Positions 34,837-45,069 of a DNA stretch of 64,000 nt are shown in pieces. This DNA comes from Chitinophagaceae bacterium DXS (GTDB lineage Bacteria > Bacteroidota > Bacteroidia > Chitinophagales > Chitinophagaceae), in assembly GCA_030345135.1 (NCBI GenBank), contig CP128386.1:1262621-1326620 (forward strand). Reading direction: 5' to 3'. The position numbers and the translations under genes are program-made. The notes beneath the pieces were generated by a model. It saw nothing but the letters and a program-made list of their open reading frames with translations. It had not been told where the DNA came from and made no database searches. How positions within the stretch are numbered: position 1 is the stretch's first letter; the number at the start of each line of letters is the position of its first letter.

Positions 34837-35724
34837 ATGGATTTCTTCAAATTAGAACAACATCAATCTGAGTTACTCCGCCCATTTCCCGAGATTTTTG
34901 AATTCGGTTACGAGAAGTATAGTACGATACGTTTAGGCTCATTGGAGCGACATTTGAACCCGGGCATTGAGATTTGTTTCATCAAAAAAGGCCGCTATAA
35001 CTGGGTTATTGAAAACGAACAATACCTGCTTTATCCTAAAAATGCATCGGTAACAATGCCGTGGGAATATCATGGCAGTAAAGAAGGCTTTTTAGATATA
35101 GGTACCTTGTTTTGGGTAATTATTACGCCCAGGTCCTTTACCCCTGACGGCAAACTGCAGTTAAGCAACTCATTTTCTCAAGATCAACATCTCACAGAGG
35201 CAATTGGGAAAGTATTCGTCTCACGTAAACAACCCGTACTTCAGAATGGATCTGCACTTGGAAAAATTTTTGAAGAAATGGCCATCGAAATTACCCAGCA
35301 ACCGTTGGGATTTAAAACGAGAGTATATTACTTGCTATATGACCTAATGCTTACCATGGCAAGAAATCTTCTTGAGGAAATGCCGATGAAAAAACATACG
35401 GCAACAGACCTGCAGAAGCTAAACAGCGTTTTGCATGAAACTCTTGATCACGATTGGAGCGTGGAAGAGATGGCTGCAGTGGTTGGCAAGAAAGTTACTT
35501 CATTTACCTCCTTTTTAAAAAACAAAACCGGGCTTACTCCGATCAATTATCTGATAGAACTTCGTATACAGGAAGCCAAAAAGTTATTGCTTGATGAAAA
35601 AAATAAAATTTCTGATGTGGCGTGGGAATGTGGGTTCTCGTCAACACAGCATTTTTCAAACACTTTTCGTCAAAAAACCGGCGTTTCTCCGTCTACATTT
35701 ATTAAGGATAACCATAAAGTTTGA
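34837..35724 (+). CDS. AraC-family regulator of the SusCD locus
   Basis: A 295-residue regulator. The N-terminal cupin-like sensor (HLNPGIEICFIKKGRYNWVI near 33-52, MPWEYHGSKEG near 75-85) spans about 20-150. The helix-turn-helix pair spans about 190-290: VEEMAAVVGKKVTSFTSFLK near 209-228 and ISDVAWECGFSSTQHFSNTF near 257-276. It ends TGVSPSTFIKDN. It is convergent with the glycosidase-SusD-SusC operon and is the obvious candidate controller. Confidence 0.88.
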   Translation: MDFFKLEQHQSELLRPFPEIFEFGYEKYSTIRLGSLERHLNPGIEICFIKKGRYNWVIENEQYLLYPKNASVTMPWEYHGSKEGFLDIGTLFWVIITPRSFTPDGKLQLSNSFSQDQHLTEAIGKVFVSRKQPVLQNGSALGKIFEEMAIEITQQPLGFKTRVYYLLYDLMLTMARNLLEEMPMKKHTATDLQKLNSVLHETLDHDWSVEEMAAVVGKKVTSFTSFLKNKTGLTPINYLIELRIQEAKKLLLDEKNKISDVAWECGFSSTQHFSNTFRQKTGVSPSTFIKDNHKV

Positions 35725-35874
35725 AAGTCATCTGCGTCGTGGGTCTGAAACATTCCAATGGAATGACAGTTTCTACATGCAGAGCAAGGTGTATTAATGA
35801 ATGGCAGTTCAATAGACTTCCCGGGCAAAGCAAAAGATCAATAGACGAGAGCCATTACCTGCGTAATTTTCCCC

Positions 35875-35898
35875 TGCCCCTCACTTAAAAAAGGGGCA
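35875..35898. terminator. Possible shared terminator between convergent genes
   Basis: A 7-bp stem (TGCCCCT / AGGGGCA) with a 10-base loop lies between the AraC gene and the glycosidase gene, which end towards each other. T-runs on either side are weak, so this is uncertain. Confidence 0.3.
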
Positions 35899-35945
35899 AG
35901 GATAAAATTATTTTTGGTCCGTCAACCTGGTCTGGAACTACATAC

Positions 35946-37949
35946 TTAAAAGTTCCCTGAAGCAGAATGTACTTTTAGATAGAAGTATAAAGCCCAATCC
36001 TGGTCATTAGCGTAAGGATCATAGAATTTGCCCTGTATTCCATCCACCGTAGCCGGGTATATATACGCACAACTTGCGCGGCCATCTTCTTTGAAATTGA
36101 GAAAATTGTTATCAAGGATCTTTAATGCCATTTCCCTATATCTCTTTTTTCCTGTACACTCATAATAAAGGAAAAATGCATCAGCCGAAGTAGTACTCCA
36201 ATAATGAGGCATAACATCTCCCCACATCTCCCGCTTGCCGAACCAATAGCCATCCCAATGGCGTATACCAATTTCATTTAAATGAACATCAGGTTGTTTG
36301 CCTCCAAATGCCTCTAATGAAGGCATCTGCGCTTCCGCTCCGTGTAAATATTTTTCATCCCTGGTTACCAGATATAGTTCACATAGAAAGGCGACAGAGG
36401 GGCCGACAATTGATTGTTCATAATTCACCTCGTGCTTTGGGTAGAATATTCCGTTTGCAATATTGTGATCGCCCATTAATTTGAAGTCATTCAAAAGAGT
36501 ATCATATTCAGCTTTTAGCCCTTCTTTCAGAAGTGCATTTAAACCTCTTCGCGGTTCAATACAAAGCGCATAAAACTCATGTCCAAATTCTTTATAAAAT
36601 CTCCTGAGTGTTCCATAGTAGTCCATTAAGTAAGACCTGTTCCCCGTGAGTTGATAGGTTTCAAGATACAAAGCAGCGACAAAAGGATAGTTGTAACCAC
36701 GGTGCCTACTCGTTTTAGTAGCATTTGAAAAAACCTTGTAATCAGGCGTCTGAAGACGCTGCCGGACAAATTGAGTGTACTTCATCAGTGAATTATACAC
36801 CGCTGAATCCTGATGAGTTTGCAGCCATTTTGCAACTACCGCACCCATTGCAAGTCGCTCGGCTCCTTCATCGTGATCTGCGGATTCTGCATTCAGGAGA
36901 ATTTCATTCGTTTCATTGTCATAAACCATGTATGCCCCATAGCGCTTGTCATTAACATCATTCATTTGCTGGCGGCTTACAATAAAATGAACCCGTTTGC
37001 TGATCAGATCTTCCGGCTTGCTGATGACCAGGTAGTTTAACCATGTGCTCATCCCTTTGCCATACGGGATTGTGAAGGTTTGCTCACCCGGGGTTTCCGC
37101 AGGAATTTTTAATACCTTCTGCTCTTTGTCTGATGAGACTGTTGCAACCAAAGTATCACCCAGGTTTACTACATATTTTGAAGCTTCCACCTGCTGAAAT
37201 CCCAACGATCTTGCTTTTGCAAAAAAGTCATTCCAGTCATTGTGCCAAAAAAGCTTCCATTGCAAAACATATTCTTCACCGGCTGGTATTGTAGTATCTG
37301 CAATGTTCAAAACTATTGTACCTCTTACATTACTCGAAGAATATGCACCTCCGCCATCTTTACCTCTATTTTCAATTGAGTAACTCTTCAGTGCACCTTG
37401 CGTCAACACCAAACCCAGGTGCGGCCCAATGCCATCCATTCTTACTGCGTTGACGTATGATGAATTCATTCCGGGCCATATATGCGTGTTGCATCTGTTG
37501 GTCGCACATGTTTTGGCGTCCGGATAGTTGTCATTATAAGGCGTATAGATTCCGAACTCACTTACATTAATTGCGTTTTTGGAAGTGTTGGTAAATGTAT
37601 ATGTTTCGTTAGCCAGCGTACCGCTCCAATTTCGTTCCACTTTTATTCGCAAACCCTGAACTTCATAAACAGCATTTGAAGATGTTTTATGAATTGATAA
37701 CGATTTTGGGTCGGCCCAGGAATATTTCTGACCATTCACTGTAACTTTCCCCAAACCCCAGTCTTCATACGGCTGCTGCCAGGTGGGAATCGAATCCCGG
37801 GATGACATGATCCAATTCATGTTATTTTTATCCCTGGCGGATGAAATGTTTGTAATGGCGCCGGAAGTGGAGTCTACATGAATGGAAAACTGGCCATAGC
37901 CGAGAATACCAAGGAATGCCTGCGTGATAACCAGAACTATATACTTCAT
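35946..37949 (-). CDS. Six-hairpin glycosidase-like secreted protein
   Basis: A 667-residue exported protein from the ATG at 37,949 (MKYIVLVITQAFLGILGYGQ is the signal peptide). The first 300 residues are beta-rich (SIHVDSTSGAITNISSARDK). The second half, from about 330, has repeated helical hairpins with aromatic and acidic residues (GIRHWDGYWFGKREMWGDVM near 585-604, PHYWSTTSADAFFLYYECTG near 605-624), as in (alpha/alpha)6-barrel glycosidases. I think it belongs to the DUF5695 type but am not sure. The gene lies 16 bases after susD, so it is the enzyme of this utilisation locus; the linkage it cuts is unknown. Confidence 0.7.
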   Translation of the reverse strand: MKYIVLVITQAFLGILGYGQFSIHVDSTSGAITNISSARDKNNMNWIMSSRDSIPTWQQPYEDWGLGKVTVNGQKYSWADPKSLSIHKTSSNAVYEVQGLRIKVERNWSGTLANETYTFTNTSKNAINVSEFGIYTPYNDNYPDAKTCATNRCNTHIWPGMNSSYVNAVRMDGIGPHLGLVLTQGALKSYSIENRGKDGGGAYSSSNVRGTIVLNIADTTIPAGEEYVLQWKLFWHNDWNDFFAKARSLGFQQVEASKYVVNLGDTLVATVSSDKEQKVLKIPAETPGEQTFTIPYGKGMSTWLNYLVISKPEDLISKRVHFIVSRQQMNDVNDKRYGAYMVYDNETNEILLNAESADHDEGAERLAMGAVVAKWLQTHQDSAVYNSLMKYTQFVRQRLQTPDYKVFSNATKTSRHRGYNYPFVAALYLETYQLTGNRSYLMDYYGTLRRFYKEFGHEFYALCIEPRRGLNALLKEGLKAEYDTLLNDFKLMGDHNIANGIFYPKHEVNYEQSIVGPSVAFLCELYLVTRDEKYLHGAEAQMPSLEAFGGKQPDVHLNEIGIRHWDGYWFGKREMWGDVMPHYWSTTSADAFFLYYECTGKKRYREMALKILDNNFLNFKEDGRASCAYIYPATVDGIQGKFYDPYANDQDWALYFYLKVHSASGNF

Positions 37950-37965
37950 CGTTTGAAATCTTTTT

Positions 37966-39471
37966 TTAATTATATCCCGGATTCTGTTTAATAATACCAT
38001 TACTTTGATTTACAACATTTCTTGGGAGCGGGTATAGTAACACATGCTCATCAACGTTAAACCCGTCATCTTTTGCACGCTGGATATACATTCCCCAACG
38101 GATTAGATCGTCCCTTCTTACTCCCTCCGCCCACAATTCGAACAGACGTTCATTTTGGATCGCAGTTCTAAATGTCCCGTTGTTGAACGCGGTTATTGAA
38201 TAAGGTGGCAATTTACCATGCGTAACATGCACGTCGTTTAATAAGTTCAATGCCTCTTGTGTCGGTCCGTTATTCTGTTCATTAAGCGCCTCTGCTAAAA
38301 GTAACTCCACATCAGCATAACGCATCACAACATAATTAACACCGCTGTTCTGTTGATCCGCATCTGAAGGATCGGGGCCGTATTTTATCATTGCGGCTCC
38401 GATATCTCCGGCAGCTTCTGCGTCCTTGTGAGTTGTCGCGCTGGTTGGATAGACTTTCAATACATATTTTAGTCGATAATCTGACGGATCAAATTTATGA
38501 TATGTTTTCCATGGCATCCGGTATCCTCCCCACTGGTAACTATTACCTCCTGTAGTATCATAATAATCCGACGGGAGATAGTGCGGCCGGTAGATATTGA
38601 CATAGTCTCCGCCAGTTGGCGAGCAAACTATTGCGAGTATAATTTCGCGAGGGTCAGTATTCTTGTTATTAATATTAAACAAGTCTCCGTATTGAGGTTC
38701 CAAACTATAACCCATTGCCTGTACTGCTTTTCCTGCATTTATTGCATCGCTCCATCTTTTCTCCTGCATATATAATTTCATTAAGCTGGTGTAGCAGGCT
38801 GCCTTAGAAAATCTTCCATAATTGTCGCCGGTAAATTTGTCCGGCAATACAGCAATTGCGTCTTTAAAGTCCTTTTCAATATATCCGATCATTTCCTCTT
38901 TTGTGGGTCTTGCCAAAACAGGTGCATTTGGATTGTTCACCTCATCTGCATTTAGCCTGGCCGGCACTGGCCCATAGTAGAGATAAAGTATTTGCATATA
39001 ATAGGCCCTTAAAGCTTTTAGTTCGCCTATATATTGAGCTTGCAAAGACGCATCCATCGAAATACCCGGAATTTTTGAAAGGCTTACTGTTATCTGAGAT
39101 ATATATTGAATTAAGCGGCTGTAGTGCCCGGTAACCGAACCGAAATCTGGTGTAAACTCAAGCCTGTTCAATGCTTTCCACGAACCACCATCATCCCAGT
39201 TACACACCGCTTCATCGGTGGTTTGCCCGGCCTGTGTTGAGAATGAGCCTTGTGCCGAGCCCCAACCAGAGCCCCAGGCGGACATCAACCCCGGATATGC
39301 TGCATTTACTGCAGCTTTTGCATCATTCGCTGTTTTATAAAAGTTTGTCTCAGATAAAGATCCATAAATCTCTGGCTCTAATTTTTTGGAGCACGCAGTA
39401 AATAACAGCGGGATAAAAATCATCAAAAGACAACCGGTAAGCAGTTGTAGCCTATTTAAAATGCTTTTCAT
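37966..39471 (-). CDS. SusD/RagB-family outer-membrane glycan-binding lipoprotein
   Basis: A 501-residue lipoprotein with a signal peptide and lipobox (FTAC, cysteine near 27). It forms the lid over the SusC channel at the cell surface and binds the glycan. SusD features are the N-terminal TPR-like helices (YIGELKALRAYYMQILYLYY near 147-166, then GPVP), VMRYADVELLLAEALNEQN near 379-397 and the C-terminal RLFELWAEGVRRDDLIRWGM near 441-460. Length is typical. It lies 31 bases downstream of the SusC gene. Confidence 0.95.
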   Translation of the reverse strand: MKSILNRLQLLTGCLLMIFIPLLFTACSKKLEPEIYGSLSETNFYKTANDAKAAVNAAYPGLMSAWGSGWGSAQGSFSTQAGQTTDEAVCNWDDGGSWKALNRLEFTPDFGSVTGHYSRLIQYISQITVSLSKIPGISMDASLQAQYIGELKALRAYYMQILYLYYGPVPARLNADEVNNPNAPVLARPTKEEMIGYIEKDFKDAIAVLPDKFTGDNYGRFSKAACYTSLMKLYMQEKRWSDAINAGKAVQAMGYSLEPQYGDLFNINNKNTDPREIILAIVCSPTGGDYVNIYRPHYLPSDYYDTTGGNSYQWGGYRMPWKTYHKFDPSDYRLKYVLKVYPTSATTHKDAEAAGDIGAAMIKYGPDPSDADQQNSGVNYVVMRYADVELLLAEALNEQNNGPTQEALNLLNDVHVTHGKLPPYSITAFNNGTFRTAIQNERLFELWAEGVRRDDLIRWGMYIQRAKDDGFNVDEHVLLYPLPRNVVNQSNGIIKQNPGYN

Positions 39472-39502
39472 AATTTCTAAAAATTTTTTCTTTTAAAAAG
39501 GG

Positions 39503-42500
39503 CTAGAATGTCATGTTAACTCCTAAAACATAGCTCTTTGCAAGAGGATAATAATTGCCCTGGTCTAATTCAGGATCTAAGCCCGGATATTTTGTGATAG
39601 TAAAGGGGTTTTGTACATCAAATGATACCCTTAGTCCTGTAAAAACATGCTGTTTTTGTGTTATTGAGTTTGGCAGAGTATACCCAAGCGTGATATTCCG
39701 GCAACGCAAAAAGCTCCGGTCAATTATCCAATAGCTTGCACTGTTTTGAAATTGCGCATATTTTGGATCGCTTAGTCCGGTTGGAAAATCTCCATTAGGA
39801 TTCGCAAAGCTCCATCTTGTAAGGCTCACCGGCATCGTGTTCCAACCATATGTACCCATAAGCGCTGCCAGGCTGGCTATTCTGTATTGGCCATTTGGTG
39901 AGTAGGGGCTAACTCCTTTACCAGAAAGACCCGAGAAGAAAATGGTGAAATCAAAATCTTTATACCTAAGCGTATTTCCTATACCAAAATTAAATTTGGG
40001 ATCTCTGTTGCCTAAAAGTGTTTGGTCGGCACTTGTTATTTTACCATCGGCGCCGGTAAGGTTGCCAGCTGCATCATACCCGTGAATATCTTTAATAACC
40101 AGTCCTCCCGGAATCATATCAGGCATGAGTGCCGACTTCTCTCCATTGCCCTTGTATATGCCCTCAGAGAGGTAACCATATATTCCATTAAAAAGAGCAT
40201 TTTTGCCTGTTGGCTCTTTGAAGCGCTCCAGGACAGCCAATGCTTCCGGAGCTCTTTTTATCCAATAATTAAGATAGTGCGAAAAGGTAATATTCGTGGT
40301 CCATGTAAAGCCGCCCGCTTTTTTACTTACAATGTTTCTTGATTGTAATCCTATATCATAGCCCACAGATCGTGTGGTGCCGGCATTGCTCCAAACTCCT
40401 CCAACTGTAAAGTCGGCAGGAAATGGTACGTACGATAACAGGTTCCTGATAGTTTTATTAAAATAATCAAGCGATCCTGAAAGTCTGTTATCAAATAACC
40501 CAAAGTCTACTCCCACGTTAAGATCACTTGCAGTTTCCCATGTTAAGTTTGCGTTATTCGCCTGGGTAAGGGAAATAGCTGTATTTGGGACGTTATTGCC
40601 AAACAATGGGCTGGAAACAACACCGTATGCTGCAAATGCATTATTTCCAATATTACTGTTACCCAGTTCACCATATGAAACTCTGAGCTTTAGTAAGCTT
40701 ACAGGTTTTACCGCTGACATAAAGTTTTCATCTGAAATCAACCAACTGGCAGCCGTACCAAAAAAGTTACCCCATTTCTTGTTGTCTGCAAATTTATCTG
40801 AGCCATCTCTTCTAAAGCTTGCCTGCAAGGAGTATTTATTTTTTAGCGTATAAATAACCCTGCCTACATAGGACGCCCAAATATTCTTGTATTTTCCTGA
40901 TCCTACGGTGGGTTTGGCGCTTTGTCCGGCCCCCAGATTATAATAACTGAAAACGTCTGATACAAAATTTTGGTTTGATCCGGACAGGTTATCCCCACTC
41001 AGTACGTTATAAGAGTATCCGGCAAAAGCATTCAAAGTTTGGTACTTGCCTAAATCGCGACTGTAGCTTAAGGTATACTCCGTGAGGGCTATATTAGAAT
41101 TATTATTTGCCCTGCTGGCCGAGCCGCCATTGGCCGCTGATGCCGAAAATGTAGATGGCAAATAGGCATCCCTGTTAGCAACAGATTGGTCATAACTGAA
41201 AAGGGCCTTTGCTTTTAAATTCTTTATAACCTCCCACTCTATAAACCCTGAAGTTAGCAAACGAGAAGTATGCACTACGTTGTCCACCAGCTGATAAGAC
41301 AATGGGTTGGGAACAGAAGTATACCGTGGATTAAGCGGAAAACTTCCGTCAGGGTTTTGCAGCGGCAGATGAGCGGGATAATATAATGCCGCACTTATTA
41401 TCCCTCCATTTTCATATAACCCCCCGGTACCTGTGGTATGGGAAACAGAATTAGATGTAATTAAATTGACCCCTGCTTTTAGCTTATCAGAGATCGCCTG
41501 ATCAATATTGATTCGCGAATTATACCGCTTATAATCGGTACCAAGTAAGACACCTTTTTGATCCAGGTAGTTTCCTGAAATGAAATAGGAAGTTTTGCCA
41601 TTCCCGCCGGATAAGGATAAGTCATACTGAGTAATATAGCCATTGCGCTGAATTGCCTCCATTGCATTGGGCCGCATAGGTGTTGTGTCGATTTCATGTT
41701 GGCTGAACCGAGGTGTAAATCCCGGGGAAACAGCATCGGCGGGTACCGCTCCATAGTAAGGAGCAACATTATTTGATTGCATCCATCTTTCCAGATCTAT
41801 AAGGTTTACCTGGTTCATGTATGTTTTTGTATCCAGTACTTCAAACATTTTCGCGGTCTTTTGTACCCCGTAATTCCCATTGTACTGTATCCTAACCTTT
41901 CCCGATTTTCCTTTCTTTGTAGTAATAAGAACTACACCAGCACCCGCCCTTGCTCCATAAATTGAGGCTGATGCTGCATCTTTTAAAAATTCAATTGATT
42001 CAATATCATTAGGGTTGATAAAATTAAGCTCACTTTGATCCGTTCCTCCAAAGTTTCCTGAAGGACCTTCCGGAATACCGGCACCGCCATTAACAGGAAC
42101 ACCATCAATAACATATAAGACCCCAGCGCTTGCATTGGAGGGATTGCTTCTTATTTGCACACTTACGCCCGCTCCGGGTTGCCCGGTAGATTGCACAACC
42201 TGAACTCCGGCGGCTTTTCCCTGAAGGCTCTGTGCAAAGTTCGTCGAAGTAGTAACGTCTAAGTCTTTCCCTTTTACCGAAGCAATAGCCCCTGTAATAT
42301 TCTTTTTCTTCATACTTCCATATCCAATTACCACTACTTCATCTACTACCTTCACTTTGTCCTTTAACGAAATATTGAGGCTTTGAGAAGCGGTTATATG
42401 AATTTCGTAATCCTCATACCCTATGTATGAAAAAACCAATATCCCTTCTTTTTCAGGGATGATAAGCGAAAATTTCCCCTCCTCATTGGTTGAGGAAGTA

Positions 42501-42748
42501 ACTGTTGTATTTTTCAAGGTTATTGTGGCTCCGGGCAAGAGATCACCTTTTTCATTTTTTACTATTCCGCTAACTGTAAGCTGAGTTTCTACTTCACTTA
42601 AACCGGTTGCCGTTTTTAGGTATCTGCTTTTTGCATCGGCCTGCAAGCAGCTGACCGTTAAAAATATCATACTCAACTTAACAATTAATAGGAATTTTCT
42701 CCTCAGCAGTTTTCCTGCTAAGGCAATAGGCTTATTTCTTTTTTTCAT
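39503..42748 (-). CDS. SusC/RagA-family TonB-linked outer-membrane transporter
   Basis: A 1081-residue TonB-dependent receptor. The ATG at 42,748 (MKKRNKPIALAGKLLRRKFL) is preferred over the TTG three codons before it. After the signal region comes a carboxypeptidase-regulatory-like domain at about 60-130 (VSGIVKNEKGDLLPGATITL), then the SusC motif VVVIGYGSMKKKNITGAI near 140-157. The plug follows (FLKDAASASIYGARAGAGVV near 250-269) and then the 22-strand barrel ending LGVNMTF. It imports oligosaccharides with the SusD partner. No FecI/FecR pair is present, so control by the AraC protein is likely. Confidence 0.95.
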   Translation of the reverse strand: MKKRNKPIALAGKLLRRKFLLIVKLSMIFLTVSCLQADAKSRYLKTATGLSEVETQLTVSGIVKNEKGDLLPGATITLKNTTVTSSTNEEGKFSLIIPEKEGILVFSYIGYEDYEIHITASQSLNISLKDKVKVVDEVVVIGYGSMKKKNITGAIASVKGKDLDVTTSTNFAQSLQGKAAGVQVVQSTGQPGAGVSVQIRSNPSNASAGVLYVIDGVPVNGGAGIPEGPSGNFGGTDQSELNFINPNDIESIEFLKDAASASIYGARAGAGVVLITTKKGKSGKVRIQYNGNYGVQKTAKMFEVLDTKTYMNQVNLIDLERWMQSNNVAPYYGAVPADAVSPGFTPRFSQHEIDTTPMRPNAMEAIQRNGYITQYDLSLSGGNGKTSYFISGNYLDQKGVLLGTDYKRYNSRINIDQAISDKLKAGVNLITSNSVSHTTGTGGLYENGGIISAALYYPAHLPLQNPDGSFPLNPRYTSVPNPLSYQLVDNVVHTSRLLTSGFIEWEVIKNLKAKALFSYDQSVANRDAYLPSTFSASAANGGSASRANNNSNIALTEYTLSYSRDLGKYQTLNAFAGYSYNVLSGDNLSGSNQNFVSDVFSYYNLGAGQSAKPTVGSGKYKNIWASYVGRVIYTLKNKYSLQASFRRDGSDKFADNKKWGNFFGTAASWLISDENFMSAVKPVSLLKLRVSYGELGNSNIGNNAFAAYGVVSSPLFGNNVPNTAISLTQANNANLTWETASDLNVGVDFGLFDNRLSGSLDYFNKTIRNLLSYVPFPADFTVGGVWSNAGTTRSVGYDIGLQSRNIVSKKAGGFTWTTNITFSHYLNYWIKRAPEALAVLERFKEPTGKNALFNGIYGYLSEGIYKGNGEKSALMPDMIPGGLVIKDIHGYDAAGNLTGADGKITSADQTLLGNRDPKFNFGIGNTLRYKDFDFTIFFSGLSGKGVSPYSPNGQYRIASLAALMGTYGWNTMPVSLTRWSFANPNGDFPTGLSDPKYAQFQNSASYWIIDRSFLRCRNITLGYTLPNSITQKQHVFTGLRVSFDVQNPFTITKYPGLDPELDQGNYYPLAKSYVLGVNMTF

Positions 42749-43954
42749 GGTTTGCAAGTACTTTAATGTGGATAATACAGTAGTTTGTTAGATGTTGGCG
42801 CGTCATTTTTTTAAATTCACCCTGGGTTACGAATTTTTTTATGATAAATCTGTTAAGTTCAAGACTTGGATATTTTAAGCCGGTCTTATATCAAAAGCGC
42901 TATTATTTGCATATATTCTAAATTGACAATCGCCCACCCTGGACTCCATTTGCACTGTAATCAGTTGAAAACGATTGTTTGTAAACATTTTTTGCGGCCC
43001 AATAATTTTGGAAATGCCCGCTTACTTCTCTCTGTTCTCCGTAGGTATATTTTTAAAACATGTTTCATCTAGCCTATCCTCTTGTAGCTGATTCTTTTGG
43101 CACAAAATGCCTTGCATTACGTAGATCACAACTTTCCTTTCCAGTAAAGGTTAATTCAACTTAGAAATGTGCGCAATCGTTTTATGCTATATCAGTCAAA
43201 TAAAATTATTCGGATTATCAGAAGTCTTAGTGTAATAAATCACGACAAAAAAATTTACAACATCTTAATAGGGGGAACACAGAACGATTAAAGCGTTGAT
43301 AAAAAAATATAGACTAACATCGCCAGGGATGTAGCAGCTTAAATTTGAGACAATCGAAGTGATTTAAATTATTAGGGAATGACAGGCATTTTACAAGAAG
43401 ATCATTTGATTTATTTTTTATGTCTGGAACGGAAATAATGTCAACTACTTTTTTCAAAAGAAGTTTAATTTCAAAATCAATAGCTTCAGTTAAATCTCCT
43501 GTTTTTTAAACAATCGGTTTGAGCTTAGGATGAATTGGGGCAATCATCTTGTTTGTCCCAATCATCAACAGTTGATATATATCGTGCAGAAAGGTGCACT
43601 GCTTCCTTATAAAGTGTAAGTCTCAATCCAACATTCCAAGGTCATTAGAGGACAAGGCTAAAAAAGTTACAAATTAGCCGGAAATAAAGTCGACTAAATT
43701 AAGCCGGTTTACATCACAAATGTTCCGAAAACATCGCGAGAGACATACAAGCTGTTAGTTAATAGTACAGATCAGTGAACAATAAAGTATAGATGGAATA
43801 GCTCCTCATTACTGAGCACTAAAACACTAGTAGGATTTCACGAATAAAGGATCATCACCAGAAACACAAACTCAACTTCCGGCATCGGCACCTTAGAATA
43901 AGCATTTAGCTGTTGTCGTGTTATAAAATATTCATGCCTGTTAAAAATAGATTT
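42749..43954. other. 1.2-kb gene-free stretch between susC and hicAB
   Basis: The longest empty region in the window, AT-rich and without the common repeat families. It must hold the promoter of the SusC operon, reading left, but I cannot place it confidently. Several short frames exist on both strands (for example 42,866-43,072), but none has protein-like composition. It may be decayed DNA between acquired segments. Confidence 0.4.
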
Positions 43955-43979
43955 TATATTTGGTAGTAAAATTACTACC
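43955..43979 (+). promoter_or_regulatory. -7 element and palindromic operator of hicAB
   Basis: TATATTTG at 43,955-43,962 matches the TAnnTTTG -7 element. It overlaps a perfect palindrome, GGTAGTAA-AA-TTACTACC, at 43,962-43,979. The palindrome would sit at the start of transcription, where the HicB antitoxin of such systems represses its own operon. No good -33 element is visible. Confidence 0.6.
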
Positions 43980-44015
43980 TTAGCCTTTTCGGAAAAAAAC
44001 GAAAAGCTCTTTCAC

Positions 44016-44198
44016 ATGAAGTCAAAACAGTTCCACAAAATGGTTAGAAAGAATGGATGGCGGCTTTTAAGATGCGAAGGAACAAGTCACTACATTTACG
44101 AAAAGGACGGGAAAGTGGAAGTGATTCCTTATCACGGATCAAAGGAAATGGGTGAGGGTTTACGAAAAACACTAATTAAAAGGATGGGGCTGAAATAA
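44016..44198 (+). CDS. hicA: HicA-family mRNA interferase toxin
   Basis: A 60-residue toxin of the usual size. It has the double-stranded-RNA-binding-like fold. KMVRKNGWRLLRCEGTSHYI near 8-27 contains the conserved GxSH-type motif with the catalytic histidine near 25, and VIPYHGSKEMGEG near 36-48 is typical. HicA cleaves mRNA when free of HicB. The antitoxin gene follows 39 bases later. Confidence 0.9.
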   Translation: MKSKQFHKMVRKNGWRLLRCEGTSHYIYEKDGKVEVIPYHGSKEMGEGLRKTLIKRMGLK

Positions 44199-44237
44199 CC
44201 CCTCTTTTCAATAAAGAGATTAAATAACTAATTAGTC

Positions 44238-44639
44238 ATGAAAAAAATCAAAGTTATTATAGAGCGGGCCGGCGATGGCACATTTAGTGCTTATAGCGAA
44301 AAGGTTGACGGTATATATGGCATGGGGGACACACCGAACAAAGCCAAGGAGTCTGCGTTAAAAAGCTTGAATCTTTTTATCAAAAATAACAACATTAAAT
44401 ACATCCCTAAAGAGTTGCAGGGGAAGTACGAGCTTGTATTCAAGTTTGATACTGAAAGCTTACTGAATTATTACAAAGGAATTTTTTCCAATGCCGGCTT
44501 AGAGCGATTAACAAATATAAATCAGAGGCAATTGCAACATTATTCTTCTGGCTTAAAAAAGCCATTACCCAAGCAACGGAAAAAAATTGAAACCGCCTTG
44601 CATCAGTTGGGAAGAGAGCTTTTAAGTGTAGAGCTTTAG
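44238..44639 (+). CDS. hicB: HicB-family antitoxin with C-terminal DNA-binding domain
   Basis: A 133-residue antitoxin. The N-terminal partial RNase-H-like fold is at about 1-60 (IIERAGDGTFSAYSEKVDGI near 7-26, GDTPNKAKESALKSL near 31-45). A C-terminal helix-turn-helix lies at about 75-130 (AGLERLTNINQRQLQHYSSG). It neutralises HicA and should repress the operon through the palindrome at 43,962-43,979. Confidence 0.9.
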   Translation: MKKIKVIIERAGDGTFSAYSEKVDGIYGMGDTPNKAKESALKSLNLFIKNNNIKYIPKELQGKYELVFKFDTESLLNYYKGIFSNAGLERLTNINQRQLQHYSSGLKKPLPKQRKKIETALHQLGRELLSVEL

Positions 44640-44722
44640 GGGGGACTTTTTGTTTGACGCGCTGGTGAACATATGATGACTTCTCACCGGCACACCATTT
44701 AATAGCTCACTATACTTGGCGC

Positions 44723-44755
44723 ATAGCTACTTAGAACAGCTGAGTAGCTATTTTT
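44723..44755 (+). terminator. Terminator of hicAB
   Basis: Arms ATAGCTACTTAG (44,723-44,734) and CTGAGTAGCTAT (44,740-44,751) pair over 12 bases with one G-U. A 5-base loop lies between them and T follows. It is 84 bases after the hicB stop. Confidence 0.75.
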
Positions 44756-44820
44756 CAAGTTCTAATGCATTCTAATGCAGGTCAGGGTTGTAAAAAAAGG
44801 TTCATATTTCTCCTTACCCC

Positions 44821-45065
44821 CCGTGTCTCCGCGGTTTTTAAAACCTTTGAGCTTCTTCCCGTCTTACCGCCTTAGCGGCAAAAAAACGTAGTGTTTCTCC
44901 CTGCCGTTGTGCCTCCGTGGTTTTAAAACCTTTGAGCTTCTTTCCGTCTCACCGCCTTAGTGGCAAAAAACGTAGTGTTTCTCCCTGCCGTTATGTCTCC
45001 GTTGTTTCAAACCTTCGTGCTTCTTTCTGTCTTAGCGCCTTTGCGGCGAAAAAACTCCGTGGTTC
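44821..45065. repeat. Three tandem copies of an 80-90 bp intergenic repeat
   Basis: Units start at about 44,823, 44,911 and 44,992. Each runs from a 'tgtctccg(c/t)ggttt' motif through 'aaaacctttgagcttctt' and 'cgccttagcggcaaaaaa' to 'cgtagtgtttctccctgcc'. Divergence between copies is low. The array sits between the hicAB terminator and the end of the 800-residue membrane protein gene. Related single copies lie at 0.8, 22.05 and 26.0 kb. Confidence 0.8.
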
Positions 45066-45069
45066 AACC

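Noticed and set aside
42866-43072. A 68-codon plus-strand frame upstream of susC
   Set aside because: No start context, no recognisable pattern and AT-rich composition like the surrounding empty DNA.
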